Origin: WRMS01 sp038562165
GTDB taxonomy: Bacteria > Bacillota > Peptococcia > DRI-13 > UBA5745
Length of the DNA stretch: 64,000 bases
Direction: 5' to 3'
NCBI GenBank assembly: GCA_038562165.1
Contig: JBCFAO010000003.1
Span: forward strand, 1 to 64,000
The notes under the pieces are model-generated. The model saw nothing but the letters and a program-made list of their open reading frames with translations. It searched no databases and had not been told where the DNA came from. Shown here piece by piece: positions 23,954 through 31,975 of the stretch. Every line of letters starts with the position of its first letter. Within the stretch, counting starts at the first letter, position 1. The position numbers were made by a program, and so were the translations under genes.

Positions 23954-24757
23954 ATGAAGCTATTTATCTCCAGTGATATTGAAGGCACCTGCGGTATCAC
24001 CGCTTGGGAAGAAACATACCAAGAGAAAAACGTCTATTGGAGCGCCTATTTTCAGGAGCAGATGACGAAGGAAGTGGCGGCGGCCTGTGAAGGGGCCTTT
24101 AGCGCCGGCTTTGCGGAAGTTTTGATTAAGGACGCCCACGACACGGCCCGCAACATTATTCCTAAGCTGCTGCCCAAAGGAGCAGAACTGATCCGGGGCT
24201 GGGGCAGCGATGGCTGGTCGATGATGGAGGGGCTGCAACATGGCGCCGACGCCGCGGCTTTTACCGGCTACCATGCTGCTGCCGGCTGCCAGGGCAGCCC
24301 CCTGGCCCACTCCTTTTCTACTACAGTTGACACCTTGACCATCAATGGCGAAAGGGCCAGCGAATTCACCGTCAACAGCTATACTGCCGGCTTCCTGGGC
24401 GTTCCCGTAGTTTTCATCAGCGGTGATGCCGCCGTCTGCCGTCAGGCTAAAACAATAATTCCCAATATTACGGCAGTGCCTGTGCTGGACGGCAAAGACA
24501 ATTCCACCACCAGCGGCCACCCGGAGCTGGCAATATCGGCTATCCGGGAGGGAATGAAGCAGGCTCTGGCCGGCGATTGGCGCCGCTGCCAGGTTGCCAT
24601 GCCCAAGGACTTTACAGTAACCGTCCGCTATACAACCCATTCCAAAGCCGCCTTTGCCGCCGTCTATCCCGGCGTTAAGCGGCTGGATAGCAGAACCGTG
24701 GATTTCAGTACTGAAGATTACAGGGAGGTCCTGCGCTTCATGCATTTCTGCGTATAA
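23954..24757 (+). CDS. M55-family D-aminopeptidase, DppA-like
   Basis: 267-residue zinc peptidase releasing D-amino acids from peptides. The start MKLFISSDIEGTCGIT has the metal ligands of the DppA family (Asp8, Glu10); KDAHDTARN and FTGYHAAAG give the next His ligands. RBS AAGGAGG. Sits between tadA and the ZIP transporter on the same strand. Cytoplasmic, decameric in the known family. Confidence 0.88.
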   Translation: MKLFISSDIEGTCGITAWEETYQEKNVYWSAYFQEQMTKEVAAACEGAFSAGFAEVLIKDAHDTARNIIPKLLPKGAELIRGWGSDGWSMMEGLQHGADAAAFTGYHAAAGCQGSPLAHSFSTTVDTLTINGERASEFTVNSYTAGFLGVPVVFISGDAAVCRQAKTIIPNITAVPVLDGKDNSTTSGHPELAISAIREGMKQALAGDWRRCQVAMPKDFTVTVRYTTHSKAAFAAVYPGVKRLDSRTVDFSTEDYREVLRFMHFCV

Positions 24758-24796
24758 CATTTCTACATAATAATATTTAAGATTGGAGGCAATAAA

Positions 24797-25654
24797 TTGA
24801 ACGGCAACGTCTGGGTAGCTTTAGCTATGACCGCCTTTGCAGGCCTTTCCACCGGCATAGGCAGCGCTATTTCTCTTTTTACAAAGAAGACCAACGAAAA
24901 ATTCTTATCCGTTAGCTTAGGCTTTTCCGCCGGCGTCATGATTTACGTATCGATGATCGAAATTTTTGTTAAAGCCCAGGATTCTCTTTCAGCCGCCTTG
25001 GGCCACAAACAGGGAGCGATAGCCACGGTGGTTGCCTTTTTCGCCGGCATGCTACTGATTGGGATCATCGATAAGCTGATCCCCGAAAAAGATAATCCTC
25101 ACGAGATACAAAATACGGAGGAACTGGCCCGGGCATGCAAGCTGGCCCAGGACTGTGAGATTCCTCAAACTCAAGATTCCGCCCAGCCGGCAGACGAAAA
25201 AAACAAGCTGATGCGCACAGGCCTTTTTACTGCCCTGGCCATTGCCATCCACAACTTTCCCGAAGGCTTGGCTACCTTTGTCTCCGCCTTACAGGAGCCT
25301 TCTTTAGCCATTCCCATCGTTGTGGCCATCGCTATTCACAATATTCCGGAAGGAATCGCCGTATCCGTGCCGATCTATTATGCGACAAACGACAAGAAAA
25401 AAGCTTTCCTTTATTCCTTTGCTTCAGGCCTGTCGGAGCCCATTGGCGCTATTATCGGCTATTTGATTCTGCTGCCTTTCATGAACGATATGGTCTACGG
25501 CCTGTTGTTTGCAGGAGTGGCCGGCATCATGGTGTTTATCTCCCTGGATGAGCTGCTGCCGGCAGCCCGGGAATACGGCGAACACCATCTTTCCATTTAT
25601 GGCCTGGTGGCCGGCATGATGGTGATGGCCGTAAGCTTGCTTTTGTTTGTTTGA
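24797..25654 (+). CDS. ZIP-family divalent metal transporter (ZupT-like)
   Basis: 285 residues, about eight membrane helices. The two metal-binding helix motifs HNFPEG and HNIPEG (about residues 152 and 178) are diagnostic. A hydrophilic loop at about residues 95-140 separates the third and fourth helices. TTG start at 24797 with TTGGAGG nine bases before it. Likely takes up Zn, Fe or Mn. Confidence 0.9.
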   Translation: MNGNVWVALAMTAFAGLSTGIGSAISLFTKKTNEKFLSVSLGFSAGVMIYVSMIEIFVKAQDSLSAALGHKQGAIATVVAFFAGMLLIGIIDKLIPEKDNPHEIQNTEELARACKLAQDCEIPQTQDSAQPADEKNKLMRTGLFTALAIAIHNFPEGLATFVSALQEPSLAIPIVVAIAIHNIPEGIAVSVPIYYATNDKKKAFLYSFASGLSEPIGAIIGYLILLPFMNDMVYGLLFAGVAGIMVFISLDELLPAAREYGEHHLSIYGLVAGMMVMAVSLLLFV

Positions 25655-25706
25655 AACAAGTCAAATTAGATTTACAGGCCAAATCAGGCCGATTGCAGGC
25701 TGCCTC

Positions 25707-25735
25707 TTGACAGGGACAGCATCAGTAGGTATGAT
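25707..25735 (+). promoter_or_regulatory. Strong consensus promoter of the tRNA-Ser gene
   Basis: TTGACA at 25707-25712, 17-base spacer, TATGAT at 25730-25735; the tRNA begins 46 bases further on. Confidence 0.85.
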
Positions 25736-25780
25736 AAACACTGTCCATTCTTACGGCATGGGCGGGTCACAAAACCATAT

Positions 25781-25869
25781 GGGGGAGTACCCAAGTGGCT
25801 GAAGGGTCCGGATTCGAAATCCGGTAGGTCGGTTTCGCCGGCGCAAGGGTTCAAATCCCTTCTCCTCCG
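25781..25869 (+). tRNA. tRNA-Ser (anticodon CGA)
   Basis: 89-nt class II tRNA. Acceptor arm GGGGGAG pairs with CTCCTCC (one G-U), discriminator G; anticodon stem-loop CGGATTCGAAATCCG; long variable arm GTAGGTCGGTTTCGCCGGC; T-arm GGGTTCAAATCCC. The 3' CCA is not encoded. Its own promoter is upstream and a terminator follows. Confidence 0.95.
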
Positions 25870-25880
25870 CTTTGGAAGCA

Positions 25881-25934
25881 GGTGCGAAGTATTGAACAGT
25901 TTTATTGGACTGTCCAGTATTTCGCGCCTTTTTT
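25881..25934 (+). terminator. Terminator of tRNA-Ser
   Basis: A long imperfect stem (25881-25900 with 25909-25928, several G-U pairs) ends in six T. It starts 12 bases after the tRNA. Confidence 0.85.
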
Positions 25935-26005
25935 ATGTCCACAAGGTGGTATTAGCATTTCCACACTTACTATAACATTTTCTTCTGGTTATGATACGCA
26001 ACTTC

Positions 26006-27361
26006 TCAAAATGTTAATTTATTGGCGTCTGCAGCCTCTTTGTTTTGAAAAAACATAATATAGTAAATTGGGATATAGGTAATCTTTCCTTTGGTGGTGA
26101 CCGTTCTTTCATTAGACAATACGAAGGCTTTTTTGATATAGTAATCCTCGTTATTTACGAAAGTGTTCAACGCACTGTGGACTGTGTAATCCTTGCCTGA
26201 TTTGACCTCGATAGGGATTGCGGATAAACTGTTATAATCGTCGATTAGGTAATCTACTTCACCTTTGTTGCGATTGTCATAATAAAACAGCTTATATCCG
26301 TGGGCCACCAGCTCGCTGGCAACCACACACTCGTACACAGAGCCGAGATTGATACCTCTTTCATCGTCAAGAATTGCGCGGATATTGTTTCCGTAGAGGA
26401 TACCCGAAAGAATGCCTACATCGTTCAAATAGAGCTTCAGTAAATTCTTCCCGGTGGATTCAATCAACGGAAAGACCGGGCTTGATATTGCCTGAACACT
26501 TAGTGCAATTCCCGCACTGATTAAATACTCAAATTCATCCTGATAGTCCCCGAAGGTCTTGCCTTTTTTGTTTTCGATATTCTGCGCCACAACCCGCTTC
26601 TTTTTGTTTTCCATATTAGAGGGAATCAAGTCGTAAATTCTTCTGATTTTAAGCTTTTTTTCCTCATCATATTTGGAAGCGTCGGCGGCGTAGTAGTCGC
26701 GGATTTCGCTTTGAATCTCTCTTACGGCTTGAATATTTTTATCTGCGAGATAGGAATTAACTGCATCCGGCAATCCTCCGACCAGCAAAAATTTCCGAAA
26801 CAGATCCATCATTTTATTGTGCATCGGTTCATCAAGTGTTTCAAGCTTTTCAAATTTCTTTTGCAAAGCGGAGATTGCGATTTTATTCATCCCGTTTGCG
26901 TACAGAAACTCCTCAAAGTCAAGAGGGAACATTCTTACCTTGCGTATGCTTCCCATGGGAATCGAGGTTGTCTCCGAAAGTGTAACACCCAAAAGCGAAC
27001 CGCTGGCGATAAAAGTGAATTTGTTATCCTGGGACAAAAATTTTAGCAACGTGAGTAAATGAGGGTACGCTTGAATCTCGTCAATAAAAATCAGGGTGTT
27101 ATCCTTTTCCTTCATTTTATTACCGGCGAGCATGCTAATTTGAAGATAGAAATCTTCAACGGTCTTGGTACTCGCAAAAAACCGGTTTCCCAAGGAGTCC
27201 TCAACCATATTCATTTCTATAAAGTTTTCATACAGCTTTTGGCCAACATAGCGGATAATATATGTTTTGCCAACCTGTCTTGCACCGTCAATTAAAAGAA
27301 TTTTACTTGAGTCTGATTTTAGGTGTGTTTCTATCAAAGACTCAATTTTACGATAAAGCAT
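26006..27361 (-). CDS. AAA-type ATPase with DUF4143 domain
   Basis: 451 residues. Walker A DGARQVGKTYIIRY near residue 26, Walker B TLIFIDEIQAYPHLL, and sensor GSLLG; the C-terminal DUF4143 part ends in a nuclease-like VDYLIDDYNSLSAIPIEVKSG stretch (D/E-x-K pattern). This family is widespread but of unknown function. The ATG at 27361 follows GGAGGG; an upstream in-frame extension is unlikely. The gene is clearly more AT-rich than its neighbours, suggesting acquisition by transfer beside the tRNA gene. Confidence 0.88.
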   Translation of the reverse strand: MLYRKIESLIETHLKSDSSKILLIDGARQVGKTYIIRYVGQKLYENFIEMNMVEDSLGNRFFASTKTVEDFYLQISMLAGNKMKEKDNTLIFIDEIQAYPHLLTLLKFLSQDNKFTFIASGSLLGVTLSETTSIPMGSIRKVRMFPLDFEEFLYANGMNKIAISALQKKFEKLETLDEPMHNKMMDLFRKFLLVGGLPDAVNSYLADKNIQAVREIQSEIRDYYAADASKYDEEKKLKIRRIYDLIPSNMENKKKRVVAQNIENKKGKTFGDYQDEFEYLISAGIALSVQAISSPVFPLIESTGKNLLKLYLNDVGILSGILYGNNIRAILDDERGINLGSVYECVVASELVAHGYKLFYYDNRNKGEVDYLIDDYNSLSAIPIEVKSGKDYTVHSALNTFVNNEDYYIKKAFVLSNERTVTTKGKITYIPIYYIMFFQNKEAADANKLTF

Positions 27362-27541
27362 AAAAGCCCTCCTGCAACTTTTCAATACTATTAGTTAATA
27401 GAAACTCAAACTTTTCAGCATTATTATATCTTGATAAAATCAACTTTTCAATATGAATTCTTCGACAGATTTTTTACGTTTCGAGATAATCTATGAAAAA
27501 AAACCAGGGGCTGCCCCAGGGGCAACTCATAAAATATACCA

Positions 27542-27584
27542 AAAAAGGCGTGACATTTCCCTTCAGGAGATGTCATGCCTTTTT
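27542..27584. terminator. Bidirectional terminator-like hairpin
   Basis: AAAAAGGCGTGACAT (27542-27556) pairs with ATGTCATGCCTTTTT (27570-27584), with a T run on the plus and A run on the minus side. It lies between the divergent AAA gene and the GNAT gene, about 60 bases before the GNAT start, so it may attenuate or insulate. Confidence 0.65.
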
Positions 27585-27645
27585 CTATAGAGTCAAATGT
27601 GATATTATGGATATAAATAAACGTGCCCTTGAAAGGAATCCCTAT

Positions 27646-28146
27646 ATGGAAATCCGATTGATTAACCAACAGGATAACCTCCTTGCCATCAGCCATGTTT
27701 ATGAGGCAAGCTGGAAAAGCGCCTATAAAGATATAATCCCCCAGGCATACCTTGACGGCATCCCGGAAGGCCGTTGGGTGCAAGCCCTGAATAATCCCGC
27801 CTGGAATACATTAATCATGCTTGACGGCAATAAAATAATCGGGACCTCTTCTTATTGCGCCTCAAGATTTGCGGATATGAGCGGCTATGGTGAAATTATC
27901 TCCATTTATTTTTTGCCGGAGTACTTCGGCAAAGGCCACGGAAAATTATTGTTTCAAGCGGCAGTTGACGGCTTGATACAACTGGGATACACAGATATGT
28001 TTTTGTGGGTATTGGAAGCAAACGCTAAAGCCCGGCGTTTTTATGAACGTTTTGGCTTTGCAGCCGGCAATGCCTATTTAGATGACGACATTGGCGGCAA
28101 AAAACTGCGTGAAATCCGGTATATCTACCGCGGAGGATGCAAATGA
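27646..28146 (+). CDS. GNAT-family N-acetyltransferase
   Basis: 166 residues. Acetyl-CoA binding region in EIISIYFLPEYFGKGHGKLLFQAA (motif A; the Q/RxxGxG/A turn appears as YFGKGHGK) and FLWVLEANAKARRFYERFGF (motif B). Substrate unknown. The ATG at 27646 follows GAAAGGA; the longer frame from 27493 crosses the terminator-like hairpin and is less likely. Overlaps the downstream lipoprotein start by 4 bases. Confidence 0.85.
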   Translation: MEIRLINQQDNLLAISHVYEASWKSAYKDIIPQAYLDGIPEGRWVQALNNPAWNTLIMLDGNKIIGTSSYCASRFADMSGYGEIISIYFLPEYFGKGHGKLLFQAAVDGLIQLGYTDMFLWVLEANAKARRFYERFGFAAGNAYLDDDIGGKKLREIRYIYRGGCK

Positions 28147-28781
28147 AGAGAAAGCTTTTGCTAATGACACTAATAGCAGCCCTGTTGGGTGTTTTTTTGG
28201 CCGGCTGTGCTGATGAGGCGGTGTCAACTACTATCAGAGAATATAATATTGAGGAAGCCGCAGCTATAATTGACGAAGTTGAATGGTTAACCGCTTGGTT
28301 GTCCCAAGAAGATTCCATTTCACGCGGCAACGCCGGGAAATTGATTAACCGCTTTAACGAGACTCTGGATTATCAAGGCGAAAATATGTTGACCTTGGCA
28401 ATGGCAGACGCCTCGGAATGGGAAGATTCAGAGGTTCAAACCATTTCTCTGGGCAACGAATATATCCCGCCAACAATTTACCACGAAGGTGTTGCTATCG
28501 TTTCTGCCACCGAAGAAGAAAAGCGCCAAGCCTCCGATGATAAGGGCGAGGCCACGGCCTATCACAGCACGCTGACGATTCGCAAAGAGTATGCCGGCCC
28601 TGAGCCCAAATTGCAGGATTGGTATCTGGAATACGTTTTTAACAAACGAGGCCTGGACGGAGAATGGTCTTTTGTCTGCTTTAATGGTACATATAATGTC
28701 GATGTTGCCTTGCCCCTGAGGGAAAGCTTTGCCGCCGCCGCTCCCGTGTTAGTACAGGAAGAGTTACAGATTATCGGTTAA
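28143..28781 (+). CDS. Putative lipoprotein, unknown family
   Basis: 212 residues. The N-terminal signal MKRKLLLMTLIAALLGVFLA followed by GC gives lipobox LAGC. The rest is hydrophilic and acidic with no motif I recognise; the C-terminal region (LEYVFNKRGLDGEWSFVCF) looks like the end of a beta-rich domain. The ATG at 28143 has GGAGG six bases before; an ATG two codons earlier touches that site. First of a probable run leading into the Bce-like genes. Confidence 0.7.
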   Translation: MKRKLLLMTLIAALLGVFLAGCADEAVSTTIREYNIEEAAAIIDEVEWLTAWLSQEDSISRGNAGKLINRFNETLDYQGENMLTLAMADASEWEDSEVQTISLGNEYIPPTIYHEGVAIVSATEEEKRQASDDKGEATAYHSTLTIRKEYAGPEPKLQDWYLEYVFNKRGLDGEWSFVCFNGTYNVDVALPLRESFAAAAPVLVQEELQIIG

Positions 28782-28794
28782 AAAGGACAGCATT

Positions 28795-29277
28795 ATGAAA
28801 GTCTATAGCTGGAAAACCCTCATTATAACAATATTTCTAGGCGGCGGTTATTTTGCTTATATCGTCTATCGTTTTGATGGTTTCCACGATCTTGTGCTGT
28901 TGGCCTGTCTGGCCTATCTTATTATAGAAGGGCTATCCGTTTCATTTATAGAGTCCGCTTATCAAAAAGATATTCGGCGTTCCGCAAGAATGAAGCGGGT
29001 TTATCGAAAGCTTTTCGGAAAATTTGCCCCTCTTGCTCCATGGTCTCCCCTTATTTTATTCTTGCTGAGCTTTTGCGTGGCCAAACTGCTGCCGGCCCGA
29101 AAAGGGTTGATATTGCTTTTACTCTTATCGGCTCTGGCTTTGGCAATTTATATTTCGATAATTTCCAGAAAGCATCTAAAAATTGAGGAGCAGCAAGAGC
29201 AACGGGAGCAGGAACAAGAACAAGAGCAGCAACAGGAACACGAGGAGCAACGGCAGCACAACGGAGAAGGGCAGTGA
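28795..29277 (+). CDS. Small membrane protein with Gln/Glu-rich tail
   Basis: 160 residues, four hydrophobic segments (about 7-25, 32-52, 80-98, 102-120), then a charged cytoplasmic tail made largely of EQ/EQE repeats (about 128-158). The tail DNA is a GAGCAR micro-repeat. No recognised family. AAAGGACAG precedes the ATG. Position just before the response regulator suggests it could belong to the same system, but that is inference. Confidence 0.6.
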   Translation: MKVYSWKTLIITIFLGGGYFAYIVYRFDGFHDLVLLACLAYLIIEGLSVSFIESAYQKDIRRSARMKRVYRKLFGKFAPLAPWSPLILFLLSFCVAKLLPARKGLILLLLLSALALAIYISIISRKHLKIEEQQEQREQEQEQEQQQEHEEQRQHNGEGQ

Positions 29278-29337
29278 GGCAACGAAGCAGTAAGACGCCG
29301 CAAGAAGCGGCGCAATATTGTAGAAAGGAGCCCCTCC

Positions 29338-30012
29338 TTGCACAGAATTTTAATTGTGGAAGACGACAGGATAATTGCCCAGGCCATTTGCCGCCACATC
29401 AGCGCCTGGGGCTGTGAGGCCCGCTGTGTGGAAAACTTCGAAAACGTCCTGGGGGATTTTGCGGACTTTGATCCCCATTTGGTTCTCTTGGACATATCCC
29501 TGCCCTTTTTCAACGGCTACCACTGGTGCGGGGAGATTCGCAGGCTCTCCAAGGCCCCAATTATCTTTATCTCCTCAGCCTCGGACAATCTGAATATTGT
29601 CATGGCCATGAACATGGGCGGCGATGATTTCATTGCCAAGCCCTTTGATCTTGCTGTGCTCACTGCAAAGGTACAGGCCCTGCTCAGGCGGGCCTATGAT
29701 TTTGTGATACCCGCAAAGCTTTTGGAAAGCGGCGGAGCGGTGCTCAATGTCGCCGACGCCAGCCTGACCTTTGATGGACAAAAAACCGAGCTGACAAAAA
29801 ACGAATTCAAAATCCTGCAGTTGCTGTTTGAAAATAAGGGCCGTATTGTCAGCCGTAGTGAGATGATGACACGTCTTTGGGAGGGTGACAGCTTTGTGGA
29901 TGAGAATACCCTTTCCGTGAATGTCAACCGCCTGCGCCGCAAACTGGAAGATACAGGACTGAGAGATTTTATTCTCACAAAAAAGGGTCTGGGCTACACC
30001 CTGGGGGACTGA
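29338..30012 (+). CDS. OmpR-family response regulator, BceR-like
   Basis: 224 residues. Receiver with acidic pair EDD near residue 8, phospho-acceptor Asp in LVLLDISLP (about residue 52), Thr/Ser switch and Lys in FIAKPF; C-terminal winged helix (LTKNEFKILQLLFENKGRIV...VNRLRRKL). TTG start at 29338 with AAAGGAG upstream. Next to the histidine kinase and the ABC pair, the order of Bce peptide-sensing modules. A matching operator lies before the ABC genes. Confidence 0.9.
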   Translation: MHRILIVEDDRIIAQAICRHISAWGCEARCVENFENVLGDFADFDPHLVLLDISLPFFNGYHWCGEIRRLSKAPIIFISSASDNLNIVMAMNMGGDDFIAKPFDLAVLTAKVQALLRRAYDFVIPAKLLESGGAVLNVADASLTFDGQKTELTKNEFKILQLLFENKGRIVSRSEMMTRLWEGDSFVDENTLSVNVNRLRRKLEDTGLRDFILTKKGLGYTLGD

Positions 30013-30093
30013 CACGCGAGCTGATCCGGACATGCAAGGACTGATACGGACACTAATACGAGGACCGGTACGATCACTAATGTGAGGATTGAT
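30013..30093 (+). repeat. Degenerate 22-24 bp repeat between response regulator and kinase
   Basis: Three imperfect units of the type CTGATACGGACACTAATACG followed by AGGA fill the 80-base gap. Each carries an AGGA/GAGGA like a ribosome site. Origin may be slipped duplication of the translation start region. Confidence 0.4.
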
Positions 30094-31074
30094 ATGCTAC
30101 TTTCCTATCTGAAACGCCACGTTAAAACAATACTTTTGTTCGCCCTCTTTGTGCTGGTTTTTGCCTTGGTGTTTTCCCTCTATCATTTGGAAGCCGAGGC
30201 GGTTTTTTATGCTGCCCTCTTGTGCGCCTGTCTGGGTTTTTTTGCCTTCGGCATCGGTTTTTGGCGCTATGTCCGCCGCCACCGGCAGCTCATGGAGGTA
30301 CTGGACCGGCTGAATCTCGGCATTGACAGGCTGCCCCAGCCCTCTGACCGGCTGGAAGCCGATTACCAAACTATTCTGCAGCAGCTTTATGCCCGGGGCC
30401 TCCATGACCGCAGCCAGGCGGATAATCAGAGGCGGGACATGGAAGACTATTACACTCTCTGGGCCCATCAGATCAAAACGCCTTTGGCGGCAATGCGGCT
30501 GCTCCTTTCGGAAGGGGGCGGCCAAAACAACAGCCTCCTGCTGGCGGAGCTGTTCAAAACTGAGCAGTATGTAGAGATGGTTTTACAATATATTCGCCTG
30601 CGCAGCGAATCCAGCGATATTCTTTTGCAAACCTGCAGTCTGGATGAGCTTATCAAGGGCTGTCTGCGCAAATATGCCCGGCTTTTCGCCCTCAAAAACT
30701 TGGAGTTTTCTTTCAGGGAGACAGGGTTGAAGGTATTGACAGATCAAAAATGGCTCTCCTTCGCTATCGAACAAGTGTTTTCCAACTCCCTTAAATACAC
30801 CCCCAGCGGCAAAATCAGCATTTATGCAGAGGATTCCTATCTCGTCATCGAGGACACAGGCATCGGCATCCGGGCCGAAGACCTGCCCCGGGTCTGTGAA
30901 AAAGGCTACACCGGAGCCGGCGGCCGGTCGGATAAAAAGTCCACGGGCATCGGCCTTTTTCTCTGCAAAGGCATTCTCATAAAGCTGGGCCACAGCTTTA
31001 CCATCGACTCCGAGGTGGGCCGGGGAACCCGTGTAAAAATCGGCCTGCAACGGGAAATCACCACATTTGAATAG
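30094..31074 (+). CDS. Intramembrane-sensing histidine kinase, BceS-like
   Basis: 326 residues. Two N-terminal helices (about 8-26 and 32-52) separated by a very short outside loop, as in intramembrane-sensing kinases. Phospho-acceptor His in WAHQIKTPLAAM, N-box FSNSLKYTPSG, G1 DTGIGIRAEDLPRV and G2 STGIGLFLCKG. The ATG at 30094 follows GAGG; a GTG four codons earlier is also in frame. BceS proteins take their signal from the partner BceAB transporter. Confidence 0.9.
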   Translation: MLLSYLKRHVKTILLFALFVLVFALVFSLYHLEAEAVFYAALLCACLGFFAFGIGFWRYVRRHRQLMEVLDRLNLGIDRLPQPSDRLEADYQTILQQLYARGLHDRSQADNQRRDMEDYYTLWAHQIKTPLAAMRLLLSEGGGQNNSLLLAELFKTEQYVEMVLQYIRLRSESSDILLQTCSLDELIKGCLRKYARLFALKNLEFSFRETGLKVLTDQKWLSFAIEQVFSNSLKYTPSGKISIYAEDSYLVIEDTGIGIRAEDLPRVCEKGYTGAGGRSDKKSTGIGLFLCKGILIKLGHSFTIDSEVGRGTRVKIGLQREITTFE

Positions 31075-31099
31075 CCTTCAATGTAAAGCTAAATAATCT

Positions 31100-31119
31100 T
31101 TCTTACAAAAATGTAAGAA
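31100..31119 (+). promoter_or_regulatory. BceR-type operator upstream of the ABC genes
   Basis: TTCTTACAAAAATGTAAGAA is a perfect 8+8 inverted repeat with AAAA spacer. It fits the TNACA-N4-TGTAA pattern described for BceR-like regulators, and lies about 85 bases before the ATPase start. Confidence 0.75.
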
Positions 31120-31204
31120 TAAAAGCCGAAACGTAAGCCAATAAAATGGCAGAGGTTTCGGCTTCTCGCTAGAATGATCATAAGACATTTAGCGGAGGTT
31201 TCCT

Positions 31205-31975
31205 ATGACATTATTGCTTGAAGTAAAAAACTTAAAAAAGACCTATGCCACCCGCTTTGGCAACGTGCAGGTTCAAGCCCTGACCAGCGTAAATTTTGCC
31301 GTCCAGCCCGGCGAATATATTGCCATCATGGGTGAAAGCGGCTCGGGTAAGACCACCCTTCTCAACATTCTTGCCAGCCTTGATAAGCCTACGGGGGGCG
31401 AGGTCCTGCTGGACGGACAAAGTACTTTTCAAATTCCTGAGGGCCGGCTGGCCGCCTTCCGCCGGGACAAACTGGGTTTTGTCTTTCAGGATTTTAATCT
31501 TTTGGACACCTTTTCTCTAAAGGACAATATCCTGCTGCCCCTGGTTCTCTCGGATAAGAGCTATAAAGAGATGACAGAACGCCTTAGACCCATTGTCCAA
31601 AAGCTGAGGATTGCCGATATTCTGGAGAAATTCCCCTACGAGGTCTCCGGCGGACAGAAGCAGCGCTGTGCCGTGGCCCGGGCTCTGATCACCAGCCCCC
31701 GCCTGATTCTTGCCGACGAGCCCACTGGAGCTCTTGATTCCCACTCGGCAGACGCCTTGCTCACCATTTTCCGGGAGATTAACGCCGGGGGCCAGACGGT
31801 TCTCATGGTCACCCACAGCGTTAAAGCCGCCAGTAATGCGGGCCGGGTTCTCTTCCTGCGGGACGGCGAGATTTTCCACCAGCTCTACCGGGGCCAGCGC
31901 AGCAATGAAGAAATGTTCGCCGTGATTTCCGATACCCTCACAGCCATGGCAAGAGGCGGTGAGAGCCTTGCGTAA
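31205..31975 (+). CDS. ABC transporter ATPase, BceA-like
   Basis: 256 residues with Walker A MGESGSGKTTLLNI, Q-loop FVFQDFNLLD, signature VSGGQKQRCAVARAL, Walker B LILADEPTGALDS and H-loop VTHS. Belongs to the MacB/LolD-type ATPases that pair with large FtsX-like permeases. RBS GCGGAGG. Overlaps the permease gene by 17 bases. Likely confers resistance to cell-wall-active peptides and signals to the kinase. Confidence 0.93.
   Translation: MTLLLEVKNLKKTYATRFGNVQVQALTSVNFAVQPGEYIAIMGESGSGKTTLLNILASLDKPTGGEVLLDGQSTFQIPEGRLAAFRRDKLGFVFQDFNLLDTFSLKDNILLPLVLSDKSYKEMTERLRPIVQKLRIADILEKFPYEVSGGQKQRCAVARALITSPRLILADEPTGALDSHSADALLTIFREINAGGQTVLMVTHSVKAASNAGRVLFLRDGEIFHQLYRGQRSNEEMFAVISDTLTAMARGGESLA

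Noticed and set aside
25849..25869. tRNA-Ser 3' end as an attachment site of an integrated element
   Set aside because: I found no duplicate of the tRNA 3' end downstream and no integrase gene.
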